A DNA stretch of 8,279 nucleotides from Betaproteobacteria bacterium (lineage in GTDB: Bacteria; Pseudomonadota; Gammaproteobacteria; Burkholderiales; SG8-41): assembly GCA_025353085.1 (NCBI GenBank), contig JANXRI010000383.1, positions 1 through 8,279 on the forward strand, in the 5' to 3' direction. Positions 1-6,969 of the stretch are shown here, piece by piece (position 1 is the stretch's first letter; each line of letters begins with the position of its first letter). The position numbers were made by a program, and so were the translations under genes. The notes below the pieces were generated by a model. The model was not told where the DNA came from and searched no databases. It saw only the letters and a program-made list of their open reading frames with translations.

Positions 1-1
1 G

Positions 2-325
2 CAGCGGCGGTTGCCGTCACGACACGTCGCGGGCATTGCGCGTCGTCACTTACAACCATTGCGACCAACGCCGGAGGCCATTGAAACAGCGGTAGCCAAA
101 GCTTATCGGTTGCCGCGTGGAAGAGTGCTGAATAGAGCCCATGCGCAAGCCTACAAGGCGGTGGTGTATCTATTGCGCCGGGCGGCTAACCAGCCCCTGA
201 CCGTGGTCGCCAAGCGCGCGGGAATCTCCGCTGCGCGAGTGTCGCAGATTCAGACTGAAATTGAGAGAGGCAAGCCACGCGGGCCTTTAAAAGAACTCAT
301 TGCGTACTATAAGGTAAAGGCCTGA
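2..325 (+). CDS. C-terminal part of RAYT-like (REP-associated) transposase, cut by window edge
   Basis: The reading frame is open to the left edge, so the N-terminal catalytic Y1 (HUH) domain lies outside the window and the TTG at 11 is probably not the true start. What remains, about 107 residues, is a basic segment followed by a helical C-terminal domain. The stretch LTVVAKRAGISAARVSQIQ looks like a helix-turn-helix of the DnaA/sigma-region-4 kind often found at the C-terminus of betaproteobacterial RAYT proteins. These proteins are single-strand DNA transposases of the IS200/IS605 superfamily linked to REP repeats. The TGA stop at 323-325 is the first three bases of a tandem repeat. The call rests on resemblance of the tail and HTH to remembered RAYT proteins; no catalytic motif is visible. 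It could instead be another DNA-binding protein with a similar C-terminus. Confidence 0.6.
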   Translation, partial: QRRLPSRHVAGIARRHLQPLRPTPEAIETAVAKAYRLPRGRVLNRAHAQAYKAVVYLLRRAANQPLTVVAKRAGISAARVSQIQTEIERGKPRGPLKELIAYYKVKA

Positions 326-372
326 CCCCTGGCTCTGGCTTGGCTTGACCCCCTGCTCTGGCTTGAAGCCAG
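323..372. repeat. REP-like tandem and inverted repeat at the 3' end of the RAYT-like gene
   Basis: Two 20-nt units, at 323-342 and 346-365, match at 18 of 20 positions; both begin TGACCCC and end GCTCTGGCTTG. The first unit starts exactly at the stop codon of the transposase-like gene. The second unit runs into a perfect inverted repeat at 358-372 (CTGGCTT, G, AAGCCAG). A GGGGTCA/TGACCCC element beside a RAYT gene fits what is known of REP sequences that such transposases recognise, but that link is inference here. No other copy of TGACCCC was found in the window by eye. Confidence 0.55.
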
Positions 373-408
373 CGACCCATGCGGCAACAAAGAGAGTCAA
401 CGGCGAGT

Positions 409-423
409 GTGCGAGTGGCGCAC
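409..423. other. small stem-loop just past the stop of the leftmost Bug gene
   Basis: GTGCG (409-413) and CGCAC (419-423) form a perfect 5-bp stem around a 5-nt loop. It lies 3 nt beyond the end of the minus-strand gene that stops at 427, where a terminator for the leftward block might sit. No T-tract follows it on the minus strand, so it is not a classical intrinsic terminator. It may be chance in GC-rich DNA. Confidence 0.2.
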
Positions 424-426
424 GTT

Positions 427-1419
427 TCAATCGGCGCGCGCTCCCGAATCCCGGATGACGCGATGCCATTTCGCGATCTCGCTCTTCAGATAGGCTGTGA
501 ATGCGGCAGGCGTTCCGGTCTCCGGGTCGCCGCCTTGGGCCACCAGTTTTTCTTGTACGTCGATGCTGCCGAAGCCGCGCAGGATTTCGCGATTGAGCCG
601 CACGATGACGGTCGCCGGTGTGGCCGCAGGTACCATCAACCCGACCCAGTTGCTTGCCTCGTAGCCGGGGAAACCGGATTCCGCAATTGTCGGCAGTTCG
701 GGCGCCGCTCGCGAGCGCTTCGCGGCCGTGACCGCGAGCGCGCGCAGCTTGCCGCTTTTGGCGTGCGGCAGTCCGCCGAGGATGCTGCTGAAATACAGCT
801 GCACCTGGCCTGCCATCAAATCGACAATCGCCTGCGAGCCGCCTTTGTACGGCACGTGCACGATGTCGATTTTCGCCATGCTGCGCAGCAGTTCGGCGGC
901 GAGATGCGTGCTGCTGCCGGTGCCGGCGGATGCGTATGAAATCTGTCCCGGCCGCGTCTTGATATACGCGATCAGCTCGCCGACCGACCTTGCGGGTAGC
1001 GCGGGGTGTACGACCAGCATGTTCGGATAAATGGTCAGCAGCGATACCGGTGCAAAATCCGTGACGGGATCGTAGGGCAGGTGAGCGAACAGGCTCGCAT
1101 TGATGGCCAGCGGACCGACGTTGCCGATCAGCAACGTGTAGCCATCCGGTGCTGCCTTCGCCACCAGATCGGTGCCCAGATTGCCGCCGGCGCCGGGCCG
1201 GTTATCGACGACGACGGTGATTGCGAACGCCGCGCCGAGTTTTTGCGATGTTATACGCGCGACGATGTCCGCCGCGCCGCCGGGCGGGTAAGGGACGATC
1301 AGGCGCAGTGGGCGCGCGGGATACTCTGCCGCAATAATTCCAGATGAATACGCGCAGGCAGCTAGCGCCAGAATAACGCTAGTCCATCTGGCGAATCTAT
1401 TGATCTTTACCAAATTCAT
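427..1419 (-). CDS. Bug/TctC-family tripartite tricarboxylate transporter substrate-binding protein
   Basis: This is a predicted periplasmic binding protein of 330 residues, the usual family length. An N-terminal signal peptide has a basic start (K5, R8, R11), a hydrophobic core, and likely cleavage near residue 31 before EYPARP. Family hallmarks follow in order: YPARPLRLIVPYPPGGAAD (33-51), the VVDNRPGAGGNLGTDLVA loop (70-87) with APDGYTLL behind it, SYASAGTGSSTHLAAELL (161-178), VHVPYKGGSQAIVDLMAGQV (188-207) and LPTIAESGFPGYEASNW (242-258). Bug proteins capture carboxylates or other small acids in the periplasm and pass them to TctA/TctB, neither of which is encoded here. It is the last gene of the leftward block, 145 nt after an MmgE/PrpD gene and separated from it by a compound inverted repeat, so it may be expressed separately. 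No clear Shine-Dalgarno precedes the ATG; the start is chosen because it gives a proper signal peptide. Ligand unknown. Confidence 0.93.
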   Translation of the reverse strand: MNLVKINRFARWTSVILALAACAYSSGIIAAEYPARPLRLIVPYPPGGAADIVARITSQKLGAAFAITVVVDNRPGAGGNLGTDLVAKAAPDGYTLLIGNVGPLAINASLFAHLPYDPVTDFAPVSLLTIYPNMLVVHPALPARSVGELIAYIKTRPGQISYASAGTGSSTHLAAELLRSMAKIDIVHVPYKGGSQAIVDLMAGQVQLYFSSILGGLPHAKSGKLRALAVTAAKRSRAAPELPTIAESGFPGYEASNWVGLMVPAATPATVIVRLNREILRGFGSIDVQEKLVAQGGDPETGTPAAFTAYLKSEIAKWHRVIRDSGARAD

Positions 1420-1447
1420 GACACGTTAAACATGGGGGCAAATCGCG

Positions 1448-1524
1448 CCCTCATCCCAACCTTCTCCCCGAGGGAGAAGGGGTTTTCTTCCCTCTCCCCC
1501 GGGGAGAGGGACCGAGGGTGAGGG
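1448..1524. repeat. compound intergenic inverted repeat (two hairpins inside a larger palindrome)
   Basis: Two GC-rich hairpins lie in tandem: CCTTCTCCC (1460-1468) with GGGAGAAGG (1472-1480), and CCCTCTCCCC (1490-1499) with GGGGAGAGGG (1501-1510). The outer ends, CCCTCATCCC (1448-1457) and AGGGTGAGGG (1515-1524), are themselves inverted at 8 of 10 positions, so the whole can fold as a cloverleaf or cruciform. This CCCTCACCC/CTCTCCC type resembles intergenic repeats common in proteobacterial genomes; copy number cannot be judged from one window. It lies between two leftward genes and could stabilise mRNA ends, attenuate transcription or be a REP-type mobile repeat. A TTTT run follows the first hairpin only on the plus strand, where no gene is transcribed. 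Confidence 0.75.
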
Positions 1525-1564
1525 CGTGGCGTTACCGATTTCGCAATGTTCAATCATCGCGGTT

Positions 1565-2905
1565 TCAATGCGTGGTCGCCAACCGCGCAAGCAGGGCGAC
1601 ATCCGGGAGAGCGGAAACGTTGCGGCAACTGTCGAGCAGTTGGTCGATTTGGGAAGCGGGCAGCACCGGCCCGGTCAAGCCGCGAAACTTCTGCTCCATG
1701 TCGGCGTCGCTCATCGGGCGTTCCGTGCTGCCGATGACATGCTCGATGTGCGTTGTGTAGCGCTCGCCGGAATTCATTTCAACGCTGACTTCGGTTTCGT
1801 CCTCGCGGATTGTTGCGTCGGGCGTAACCACGACTTTGCCGCGCAATGCGAGCACGTCGGCGCGGCTGATGAAGTCGGGGCGGTATTCGAGGTCGGTTAT
1901 TTCGCGCGCGACGATAGCCGCTGCGGCCGAATGGTAGACGCTCAGCTTCGCTTCGAGCGTGCCCGCGGGTTTTGCTTTGCCGCATAGCTCGATCACGTAC
2001 GGGTTGCAGCGCAGCGCGACTCCGCGGATATTTTCCGCCGAGAGATTATGTTCAACCGCAAGATTCACACAACCTTCGATGATCGGATGAATGACGACGC
2101 CGCACGGGTAGGGCTTGTAAGTGTTGTGCAGTATCTCGAACGTTTTCCCGAGGTTGTGCGTAATCGCATCGAGGTTCGGTTTTTCGCCGAGCACGTTGGC
2201 AAAGCCGCGCGGCGCTTCGAGGCTCTGCGTGGAGCTTGTAAACCCTTTGCTTGCAAACAATGCGGAAGCAAGGCCGTTTTGCGCGGCGCGGCCGATGTGC
2301 AGATTCTTGCACATGCTGCCGAACATTTCGCGCAGGCCCGCGGATTGCGTCGCTGCGATGCCTAGCGCGTACACCATCTGTTGTTCGTCGAGCCGCAGTA
2401 ATTTACCGACGGCGGCCGCTGCGCCGAATATGCCCGCGGTGCCGGTGATGTGCCAGCCACGGTTGTAGTGCCACGGATATATCGCCAGCCCGACGCGGCA
2501 CGCCGTTTCGAAGCCGATGATCAATGCATGCAGAAAATCGCGGCCGGACGCCGGCACGCGTTCGGCAATTGCCAGGGCGGCCGAGCCTATAACGCCGCCG
2601 GCGTGGATGAGCGTTGCGGGATGCGTATCGCTGAACGACAGCACATCGGCGCTTACACCGTTGACGAACGCGGCGTGCCCGATGTCGAGTTTCTCGTTGC
2701 GGCCGAGGATGCTGGCAACGCCTTTGCCCGCGAGTTCCTGCACGGCGGCGAGTGCCACGTCGACCGATGTTTCGCGGCTGCCGCCTATCGAGCAGCCCAG
2801 CCAGTGCATGAGGCAGCGCCGGGCTTCGCGTTCCACTTCCGCAGGTATGTCGGTGGGTTGCGAGTTGACGATGTAACGGGCTAGCGTCTGGGTGATTGCG
2901 GTCAT
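1565..2905 (-). CDS. MmgE/PrpD family protein, short form with altered acidic motif
   Basis: This 446-residue cytoplasmic enzyme of the MmgE/PrpD fold has the mostly helical first domain and a smaller C-terminal domain near the usual length of the short members. Visible family motifs are SDTHPATLIHAG (92-103), WHITGTAG (151-158), KNLHIGRAAQNG (200-211), YKPYPCG (263-269) and EAKLSVYHSAAAAIV (318-332). Family members dehydrate 2-methylcitrate, decarboxylate cis-aconitate or epimerise iminodisuccinate, so the reaction cannot be named. One oddity stands out: the usual D-x-D-D-T stretch is S-F-S-D-T here (S90 to T94), so the first acidic residue, thought to be at the active site in cis-aconitate decarboxylase, is a serine. 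It starts 29 nt after the preceding Bug gene and is probably co-transcribed with it. Only a weak GGA-type ribosome-binding site lies upstream of the ATG. Confidence 0.92.
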   Translation of the reverse strand: MTAITQTLARYIVNSQPTDIPAEVEREARRCLMHWLGCSIGGSRETSVDVALAAVQELAGKGVASILGRNEKLDIGHAAFVNGVSADVLSFSDTHPATLIHAGGVIGSAALAIAERVPASGRDFLHALIIGFETACRVGLAIYPWHYNRGWHITGTAGIFGAAAAVGKLLRLDEQQMVYALGIAATQSAGLREMFGSMCKNLHIGRAAQNGLASALFASKGFTSSTQSLEAPRGFANVLGEKPNLDAITHNLGKTFEILHNTYKPYPCGVVIHPIIEGCVNLAVEHNLSAENIRGVALRCNPYVIELCGKAKPAGTLEAKLSVYHSAAAAIVAREITDLEYRPDFISRADVLALRGKVVVTPDATIREDETEVSVEMNSGERYTTHIEHVIGSTERPMSDADMEQKFRGLTGPVLPASQIDQLLDSCRNVSALPDVALLARLATTH

Positions 2906-2934
2906 GGTTTAAATTTCCGGATGGTTCGTTGCGT

Positions 2935-3888
2935 TCAGGCGTCGGGCTTGAGGCCCGCGGTTTTGGCGATCTGCGACCATTTGACGATTTCGTCGGCGAT
3001 GAACCTTCCCCATTCGGCGGGCGTGCTGCCGACCACGTCCGAACCGAGATTTTCCATGCGCGCGCGAAACCCGGCGGTGCGCAGGATATTGACGATCTCG
3101 CGATTCAGACGCGCGACGAGTGCGGGCGGCGTGCGGGCCGGCGCCAGTATGCCGTTCCAGATGACGGCTTGATAGCCCGGCACGCCGGATTCTGCGACGG
3201 TGGGCAAGTCAGGCATCAGCGCGGAACGTTTGGAGTCGCCGATCGCGAGCGCACGCAGCCGTCCGGCCTTCACTTGCGGCACGGTAGAAATCGATGCGCC
3301 GAAAGTGAGCTGGATCTGCCCGCCCAGCAGATCGTTCATCATCGGGCCGGAGCCCTTGTACGGAATGTGCACGACATCGGTGTGCGTCAATGATTTGAAT
3401 AATTCCATCGGCAGCGCGACCGCGTTCGAACTCGAACCATAGCTCAAAGCGCCGGGCCTGGACTTGAGCAGCGCGACGAGTTCGGCGACGGATTTCACCG
3501 GCAGCGACGGAATCACGACGAGCAATAACTGCTGATCGTTGGTTTGCGTGATCGGCGCGAAGTCCTTCAGCGTGTCGTAAGGAAGTTTCTTGCCGACTGC
3601 CGCGTTGATCGCGTGGCTCATGTTGACCATGAGCAGAGTGTAGCCATCGGGATTAGCTCTGGCGACGAGTTCGGTGCCGATCACGCCATCGACCGCAGGC
3701 CGGTTGTCGACGATCACGGATTGGCCAAGATTGGCGGTCAGCCGTTGCGCGATGAGTCGCGCGGTCGCATCGAGTCCGCCGCCCGGCGCAAACGGCGCGA
3801 TGAGCCGCACCGGCCGCGACGGATAATCCTGCGCGGCGGCAGTGCCGCAGGCGAGCGTCAGCGCAACTGCAACGCAGGCCTCGCGCAT
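2935..3888 (-). CDS. Bug/TctC-family tripartite tricarboxylate transporter substrate-binding protein
   Basis: This exported binding protein has 317 residues. The signal peptide is short, with likely cleavage near residue 19-20 (GTAAA, then QDYPSRP). Family landmarks are YPSRPVRLIAPFAPGGGLDATAR (22-44), DGYTLL (81-86), VVHIPYKGSGPMMNDLLGGQIQ (172-193), LPTVAESGVPGYQAVIWNG (228-246) and a C-terminal TPAEWGRFIADEIVKW (289-304). The loop normally reading DNRPGAGGNIGT is DNRPAVDGVIGT here (61-72), losing two glycines in a segment that lines the ligand cleft in known Bug structures. The ATG lies 14 nt after the stop of the upstream MmgE/PrpD gene with no recognisable Shine-Dalgarno, so translation probably depends on coupling with that gene. 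Its position between two MmgE/PrpD genes suggests that it delivers a substrate for one of them; this is inference. Confidence 0.93.
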   Translation of the reverse strand: MREACVAVALTLACGTAAAQDYPSRPVRLIAPFAPGGGLDATARLIAQRLTANLGQSVIVDNRPAVDGVIGTELVARANPDGYTLLMVNMSHAINAAVGKKLPYDTLKDFAPITQTNDQQLLLVVIPSLPVKSVAELVALLKSRPGALSYGSSSNAVALPMELFKSLTHTDVVHIPYKGSGPMMNDLLGGQIQLTFGASISTVPQVKAGRLRALAIGDSKRSALMPDLPTVAESGVPGYQAVIWNGILAPARTPPALVARLNREIVNILRTAGFRARMENLGSDVVGSTPAEWGRFIADEIVKWSQIAKTAGLKPDA

Positions 3889-3902
3889 CGGCCGGCGCGA
3901 AA

Positions 3903-5330
3903 TTACAGGCGTCCGAGCGCGTGCGCGAGATCGCGCGCGCTGTGTTGATCGAGATCGAGCACGAGGTCGCGCAATTCGCGCGCGCGCGACGGCGAGCAGG
4001 CCAGTTCCGCGTTCTCGATGAATTTCGCAGTAATTTCTTCGCCGGTCAGTGCGCGCTCGCCGGCGCCGCGGTTGATTTTTTCGACATGCGTGTAGGTGTT
4101 GCCGTCTTTCATCGTGATGACGGCGCCGCCCGAGAAATATTTCGGGAACAGCGACTCGGGATCGCCATCGTAAATCACGCGGTCGGCGAGAGCGAGGATC
4201 GCGGGGTCGTTGAGCGCTTCGGCTTCGAGTTCAGCGAATCCGCATTTGCCGCGTATCAGTGCTGCCGCCAGCGTGTAGTAGACACTGAACTTCGCGATGT
4301 AGTCGCTCGTCGGCTTGCGCCGCAGTTCGGCGAAGTCACAGACGCTGTGAAAGGTTTCCGGATGCAGCAGCGCCCGCACTTGCGCAATGTCATTGGGTTT
4401 CAGATTGTGCTTGCGCTTCAACACGAGCACGGAATCGATGCACGCATGCAGGATGTGGCACACCGGATAAGGTTTTACCGCGACTTCTTCGGTGCGCCAC
4501 ACTCCGCCGAGTCCCGCCGTCAACTCTTCCGGCATCACGGACGCGATGTGAGCGCCTGCGTGGCTGCGGAACAATCCGTCGTGGCCTTCGTAGACTTTGC
4601 GCGTGCCGATGAAACCGCTGCGCGCGAGACTCGCGGCGGTGATGCCGCCCGCGCCGGCCCACCCTGCGTGCATGCGCTTGTTCCACGCGCCATCCGCGCG
4701 GTGCTCGGCAATCGCGGACGCCGTGCTGCCCGCCAGCCCTTGCGCGTAGACGAGTTGTTCGGCGTTGAGCCGCATCAGATGGCCGGCGCCGACCGCGCAT
4801 CCCATATGGCCGGCGACACCGGTGGTGTGATAGCCCGACTTGTGGATGGTGCCGTTGGCGGCGATGCCGAAGCGCGTCGCGATTTCCACCGCTACTATGT
4901 ACGCCGTCATCAGGTCCTTGCCGCTGCGGTCGAGAAACTCGGCGAGTCCCAGCGTGCAGGGGAATGCCGACGAACTGGGGTGCACCGGTCCGCCCGGATG
5001 CGTGTCGTCGTAATCAAGTCCATGCGCGAGGATGCCGTTCATCAGCACGGCATCCTTCAGCGGCAGTGTTGCGCCCATGCCCAGCACCGATACCGAACCG
5101 CCGTCGGCTGTTGCGGTGAGGCCGCTCAACGCGCGGTGCGCGAATTCGAACTTGGTCGCGGCGAGCGAAGTGCCGACGACATCGAGGATGTGGTAGCGCG
5201 CGAATTCGCGCAGGCGCGGCGGCAGTGATTCATACTCGACCGCCTGCGCGAACTCGGCGATGGTGCGGGAAAGCGAATGCGCGGCCGGCGCGGCGGCGGA
5301 TTCCTCGTTAACGGCAAGTTTAAGATTCAT
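3903..5330 (-). CDS. MmgE/PrpD family protein with intact active-site motifs
   Basis: This is a 475-residue cytoplasmic enzyme when started at the ATG at 5330, which has AAGGA six bases upstream. An in-frame ATG at 5390 would add 20 residues of unlike sequence and lacks this site. Motifs are LDYDDTHPGGPVHPSS (105-120), GYHTTGVAG (166-174), KRMHAGWAGAGG (218-229), VKPYPVCHILHACIDS (285-300) and AKFSVYYTLAAALI (346-359). By comparison from memory with cis-aconitate decarboxylase, D106, T110, H117, H168 and K218 occupy the catalytic positions, so the protein is expected to be active. Dehydratase, decarboxylase or epimerase activity on a carboxylic acid is possible. The first 15-20 residues, rich in Ala and Ser, are a nonconserved leader. 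It is the first gene of the leftward block and faces the divergent intergenic region. The antisense strand also stays open for 435 codons, an effect of GC-rich codon bias. Confidence 0.93.
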   Translation of the reverse strand: MNLKLAVNEESAAAPAAHSLSRTIAEFAQAVEYESLPPRLREFARYHILDVVGTSLAATKFEFAHRALSGLTATADGGSVSVLGMGATLPLKDAVLMNGILAHGLDYDDTHPGGPVHPSSSAFPCTLGLAEFLDRSGKDLMTAYIVAVEIATRFGIAANGTIHKSGYHTTGVAGHMGCAVGAGHLMRLNAEQLVYAQGLAGSTASAIAEHRADGAWNKRMHAGWAGAGGITAASLARSGFIGTRKVYEGHDGLFRSHAGAHIASVMPEELTAGLGGVWRTEEVAVKPYPVCHILHACIDSVLVLKRKHNLKPNDIAQVRALLHPETFHSVCDFAELRRKPTSDYIAKFSVYYTLAAALIRGKCGFAELEAEALNDPAILALADRVIYDGDPESLFPKYFSGGAVITMKDGNTYTHVEKINRGAGERALTGEEITAKFIENAELACSPSRARELRDLVLDLDQHSARDLAHALGRL

Positions 5331-5544
5331 GGCTTTTCCTTGTGCGTTCGGTTGCGTATTCAAGGTGATCGTTGAATGACGCCCGGTCAATTGCAGGATG
5401 GTTTTGAACCAGCGCGCACATTAACATAGGTCGGGAAAGCACCGTAGCCACGCGCGCGCGCCTACACGCGAGGAAAGCCCAGCGTCCGCGCAGCGATGGA
5501 ATGACCGATGTAGAATTGACACTCCCGGCAACTGTGGTGCAAAA
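5331..5544. promoter_or_regulatory. divergent intergenic region between the two enzyme/binding-protein blocks
   Basis: This 214-bp gap lies between two start codons facing away from each other, so it should carry promoters for both blocks and any operator. A perfect TTGACA (5516-5521) points toward the rightward block, but no good -10 box lies 16-18 nt downstream of it; the nearest, TAAAAT at 5553, is 31 nt away and inside the gene. A run of ten alternating C and G bases (5451-5460) is flanked by GTAG (5444-5447) and CTAC (5462-5465), a possible operator-like or Z-forming element. No regulator gene is encoded nearby. The assignment as a promoter region rests on gene orientation; the individual elements are weak. 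Confidence 0.5.
5337..5341 (-). promoter_or_regulatory. Shine-Dalgarno AAGGA deciding the start at 5330
   Basis: On the minus strand AAGGA is followed by AAAGCC and then ATG, a normal six-base spacing. It is the clearest ribosome-binding site in the window and favours the start at 5330 over the in-frame ATG at 5390. Confidence 0.65.
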
Positions 5545-6969
5545 ATGAATTCTAAAATCCACGACAATCCCGATCAGTTGCTGGTCGATATCGCCGATTA
5601 CGTTACGCGTTTCAAGGTCGGCGCGCCGGCAATCGATGCGGCGCGTCACAGCCTCTTCGACACCATGGGCTGTGCGTTGAACGCGCTCGATTTTCCGGAT
5701 TGCACCAAACTCCTTGGGCCGGTCGTTCCGGGTACTGTAGTGCCCCACGGATCGCGCGTGCCCGGCACTCATCATGAACTTGATCCCGTCACTGCAACCT
5801 TCAGCTTCGGCTGCATGATCCGCTGGCTCGACGAGAACGATACCTTCACCGCCGCTCAAGGCAGTCATCCTTCCGACAACCTTGCCGGCATCCTGATGCT
5901 TGCGGATCATCTCAGCCGTGAACGCGTGGCGACCGGACGCAAGTCGCTGGTCATGCGCGATTTGCTGGTCGCGCTGGTCAATGCCTATGAGATACAGGGC
6001 TGTCTCGCGATCGAAAACAATTTTCAGCAGGCGGCGATCGATCACCCGTTGCTGACCCGAGTGGCCGCCAGTGCGGTGCTGACGAAAATGCTGGGTGGCA
6101 CGCGCGACGAAATCATCAATGCCGTTTCCAATGCGTGGATCGATGTGAGTTTGCCCACGGTGCGTCATGCGCCGAATGCGGGATGGCGCAAGAGTTGGGC
6201 CGCGGCAGATGCGAGTTTCAATGCGTTGCGTCTCGCGCTGATGGCGGTCAAAGGCGAAATGGGTTATCCGTACGTGATGAGTGCGAAGCGCTACGGTTTC
6301 AATGACGCGCGCTTCGGCGGCAAGTCGCTCGAATTTCAGCGGCCCTACGGCGATTACGTCATCCGGAATTCGATGTTCAAATTTGTCGCCGCCGGCATGC
6401 ACAGCCAGTCGGCGGTTGAGTGCGCGCTCAAGTTGCATCCGCTGGTCAGGGATCGCATCGCCGATATTCAACGCATCGAAATGCACAGCCAGAAAGCACT
6501 GATGGGCATCATGTACAAAACCGGCCCGCTGCGCAATCCCGCCGATCGCGACCATTGCGCGCAATATGTGGTTGCTGTCGCGCTGATTTACGGGCGGCTC
6601 AACGCCACCGACTTCGAGGATCACGTGGCGGCCGATCCGCGCATCGACGCATTGCGCGAGAAGACCACGGTAGTCGAAGACGCACGTTACTCAAGAGACT
6701 TCGTGGATCCCGCGAAACGCTCGAGCGCGAACGCGGTGCAGGTCTTTTTCAATGACGGCACGCACACGCCGAAAGTCGAAGTCGAGTATCCGATGGGCCA
6801 CCCGCAGCGGCGCAAGGACTTCATGCCGGTGTTGCGAGCCAAGCTTGAAGCGAGTCTCGCGCGCAGGTTCGCGCCCAAGCGCTGTGCGAGGATTGTCGAG
6901 CTTGCGGACGATAGCGGCAGGCTGGATCGCATGCCGGTGCACGAATTCGTCGAGATGTTTGTGCCGTGA
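5545..6969 (+). CDS. prpD: PrpD-type 2-methylcitrate dehydratase homologue
   Basis: This 474-residue cytoplasmic protein resembles true PrpD (483 residues in E. coli) more than the other two MmgE/PrpD proteins here. PrpD converts 2-methylcitrate to 2-methyl-cis-aconitate in propionate breakdown. PrpD-like segments recognised from memory are CTKLLGPVVPGTVVPHG (53-69), GCMIRWLDENDT (89-100), SHPSDNLAGIL (107-117), KGEMGYP (236-242), FQRPYGDYVIRN (264-275), HSQSAVE (286-292), GPLRNPADRDHCAQYVV (327-343), RIDALREK (366-373) and VEVEYPMGHPQRR (411-423). The active-site pattern D96-x-x-D99-T100 with H108 is intact. No prpB, prpC or prpR is nearby; instead it overlaps by GTGA with a TctC-like gene. 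A paralogue acting on a related tricarboxylate, or a cis-aconitate-handling enzyme, is therefore as likely as a role in the methylcitrate cycle. The symbol marks the family, not a proven function. The ribosome-binding site is weak. Confidence 0.9.
   Translation: MNSKIHDNPDQLLVDIADYVTRFKVGAPAIDAARHSLFDTMGCALNALDFPDCTKLLGPVVPGTVVPHGSRVPGTHHELDPVTATFSFGCMIRWLDENDTFTAAQGSHPSDNLAGILMLADHLSRERVATGRKSLVMRDLLVALVNAYEIQGCLAIENNFQQAAIDHPLLTRVAASAVLTKMLGGTRDEIINAVSNAWIDVSLPTVRHAPNAGWRKSWAAADASFNALRLALMAVKGEMGYPYVMSAKRYGFNDARFGGKSLEFQRPYGDYVIRNSMFKFVAAGMHSQSAVECALKLHPLVRDRIADIQRIEMHSQKALMGIMYKTGPLRNPADRDHCAQYVVAVALIYGRLNATDFEDHVAADPRIDALREKTTVVEDARYSRDFVDPAKRSSANAVQVFFNDGTHTPKVEVEYPMGHPQRRKDFMPVLRAKLEASLARRFAPKRCARIVELADDSGRLDRMPVHEFVEMFVP

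Noticed and set aside
323..365. CRISPR array
   Set aside because: Only two imperfect 20-nt units with a 3-nt gap; no spacers and no cas genes.
379..939. 186-codon plus-strand frame opposite the leftmost Bug gene
   Set aside because: It is antisense to a complete Bug protein with signal peptide and all hallmarks, and its product resembles nothing recognisable.
3921..5228. 435-codon open frame on the plus strand opposite the MmgE/PrpD gene at 3903-5330
   Set aside because: Its translation is Arg/Ala-rich with no recognisable motif, while the minus strand carries clear MmgE/PrpD motifs. It is a codon-bias shadow.
5516..5558. Complete sigma-70 promoter from TTGACA and TAAAAT
   Set aside because: The 31-nt spacing is far too long, and the -10-like element lies inside the coding region.
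5320..6624. 434-codon open frame on the minus strand opposite the PrpD-type gene
   Set aside because: The plus strand matches PrpD along its whole length; the antisense product has no family motifs and would cross the divergent control region.
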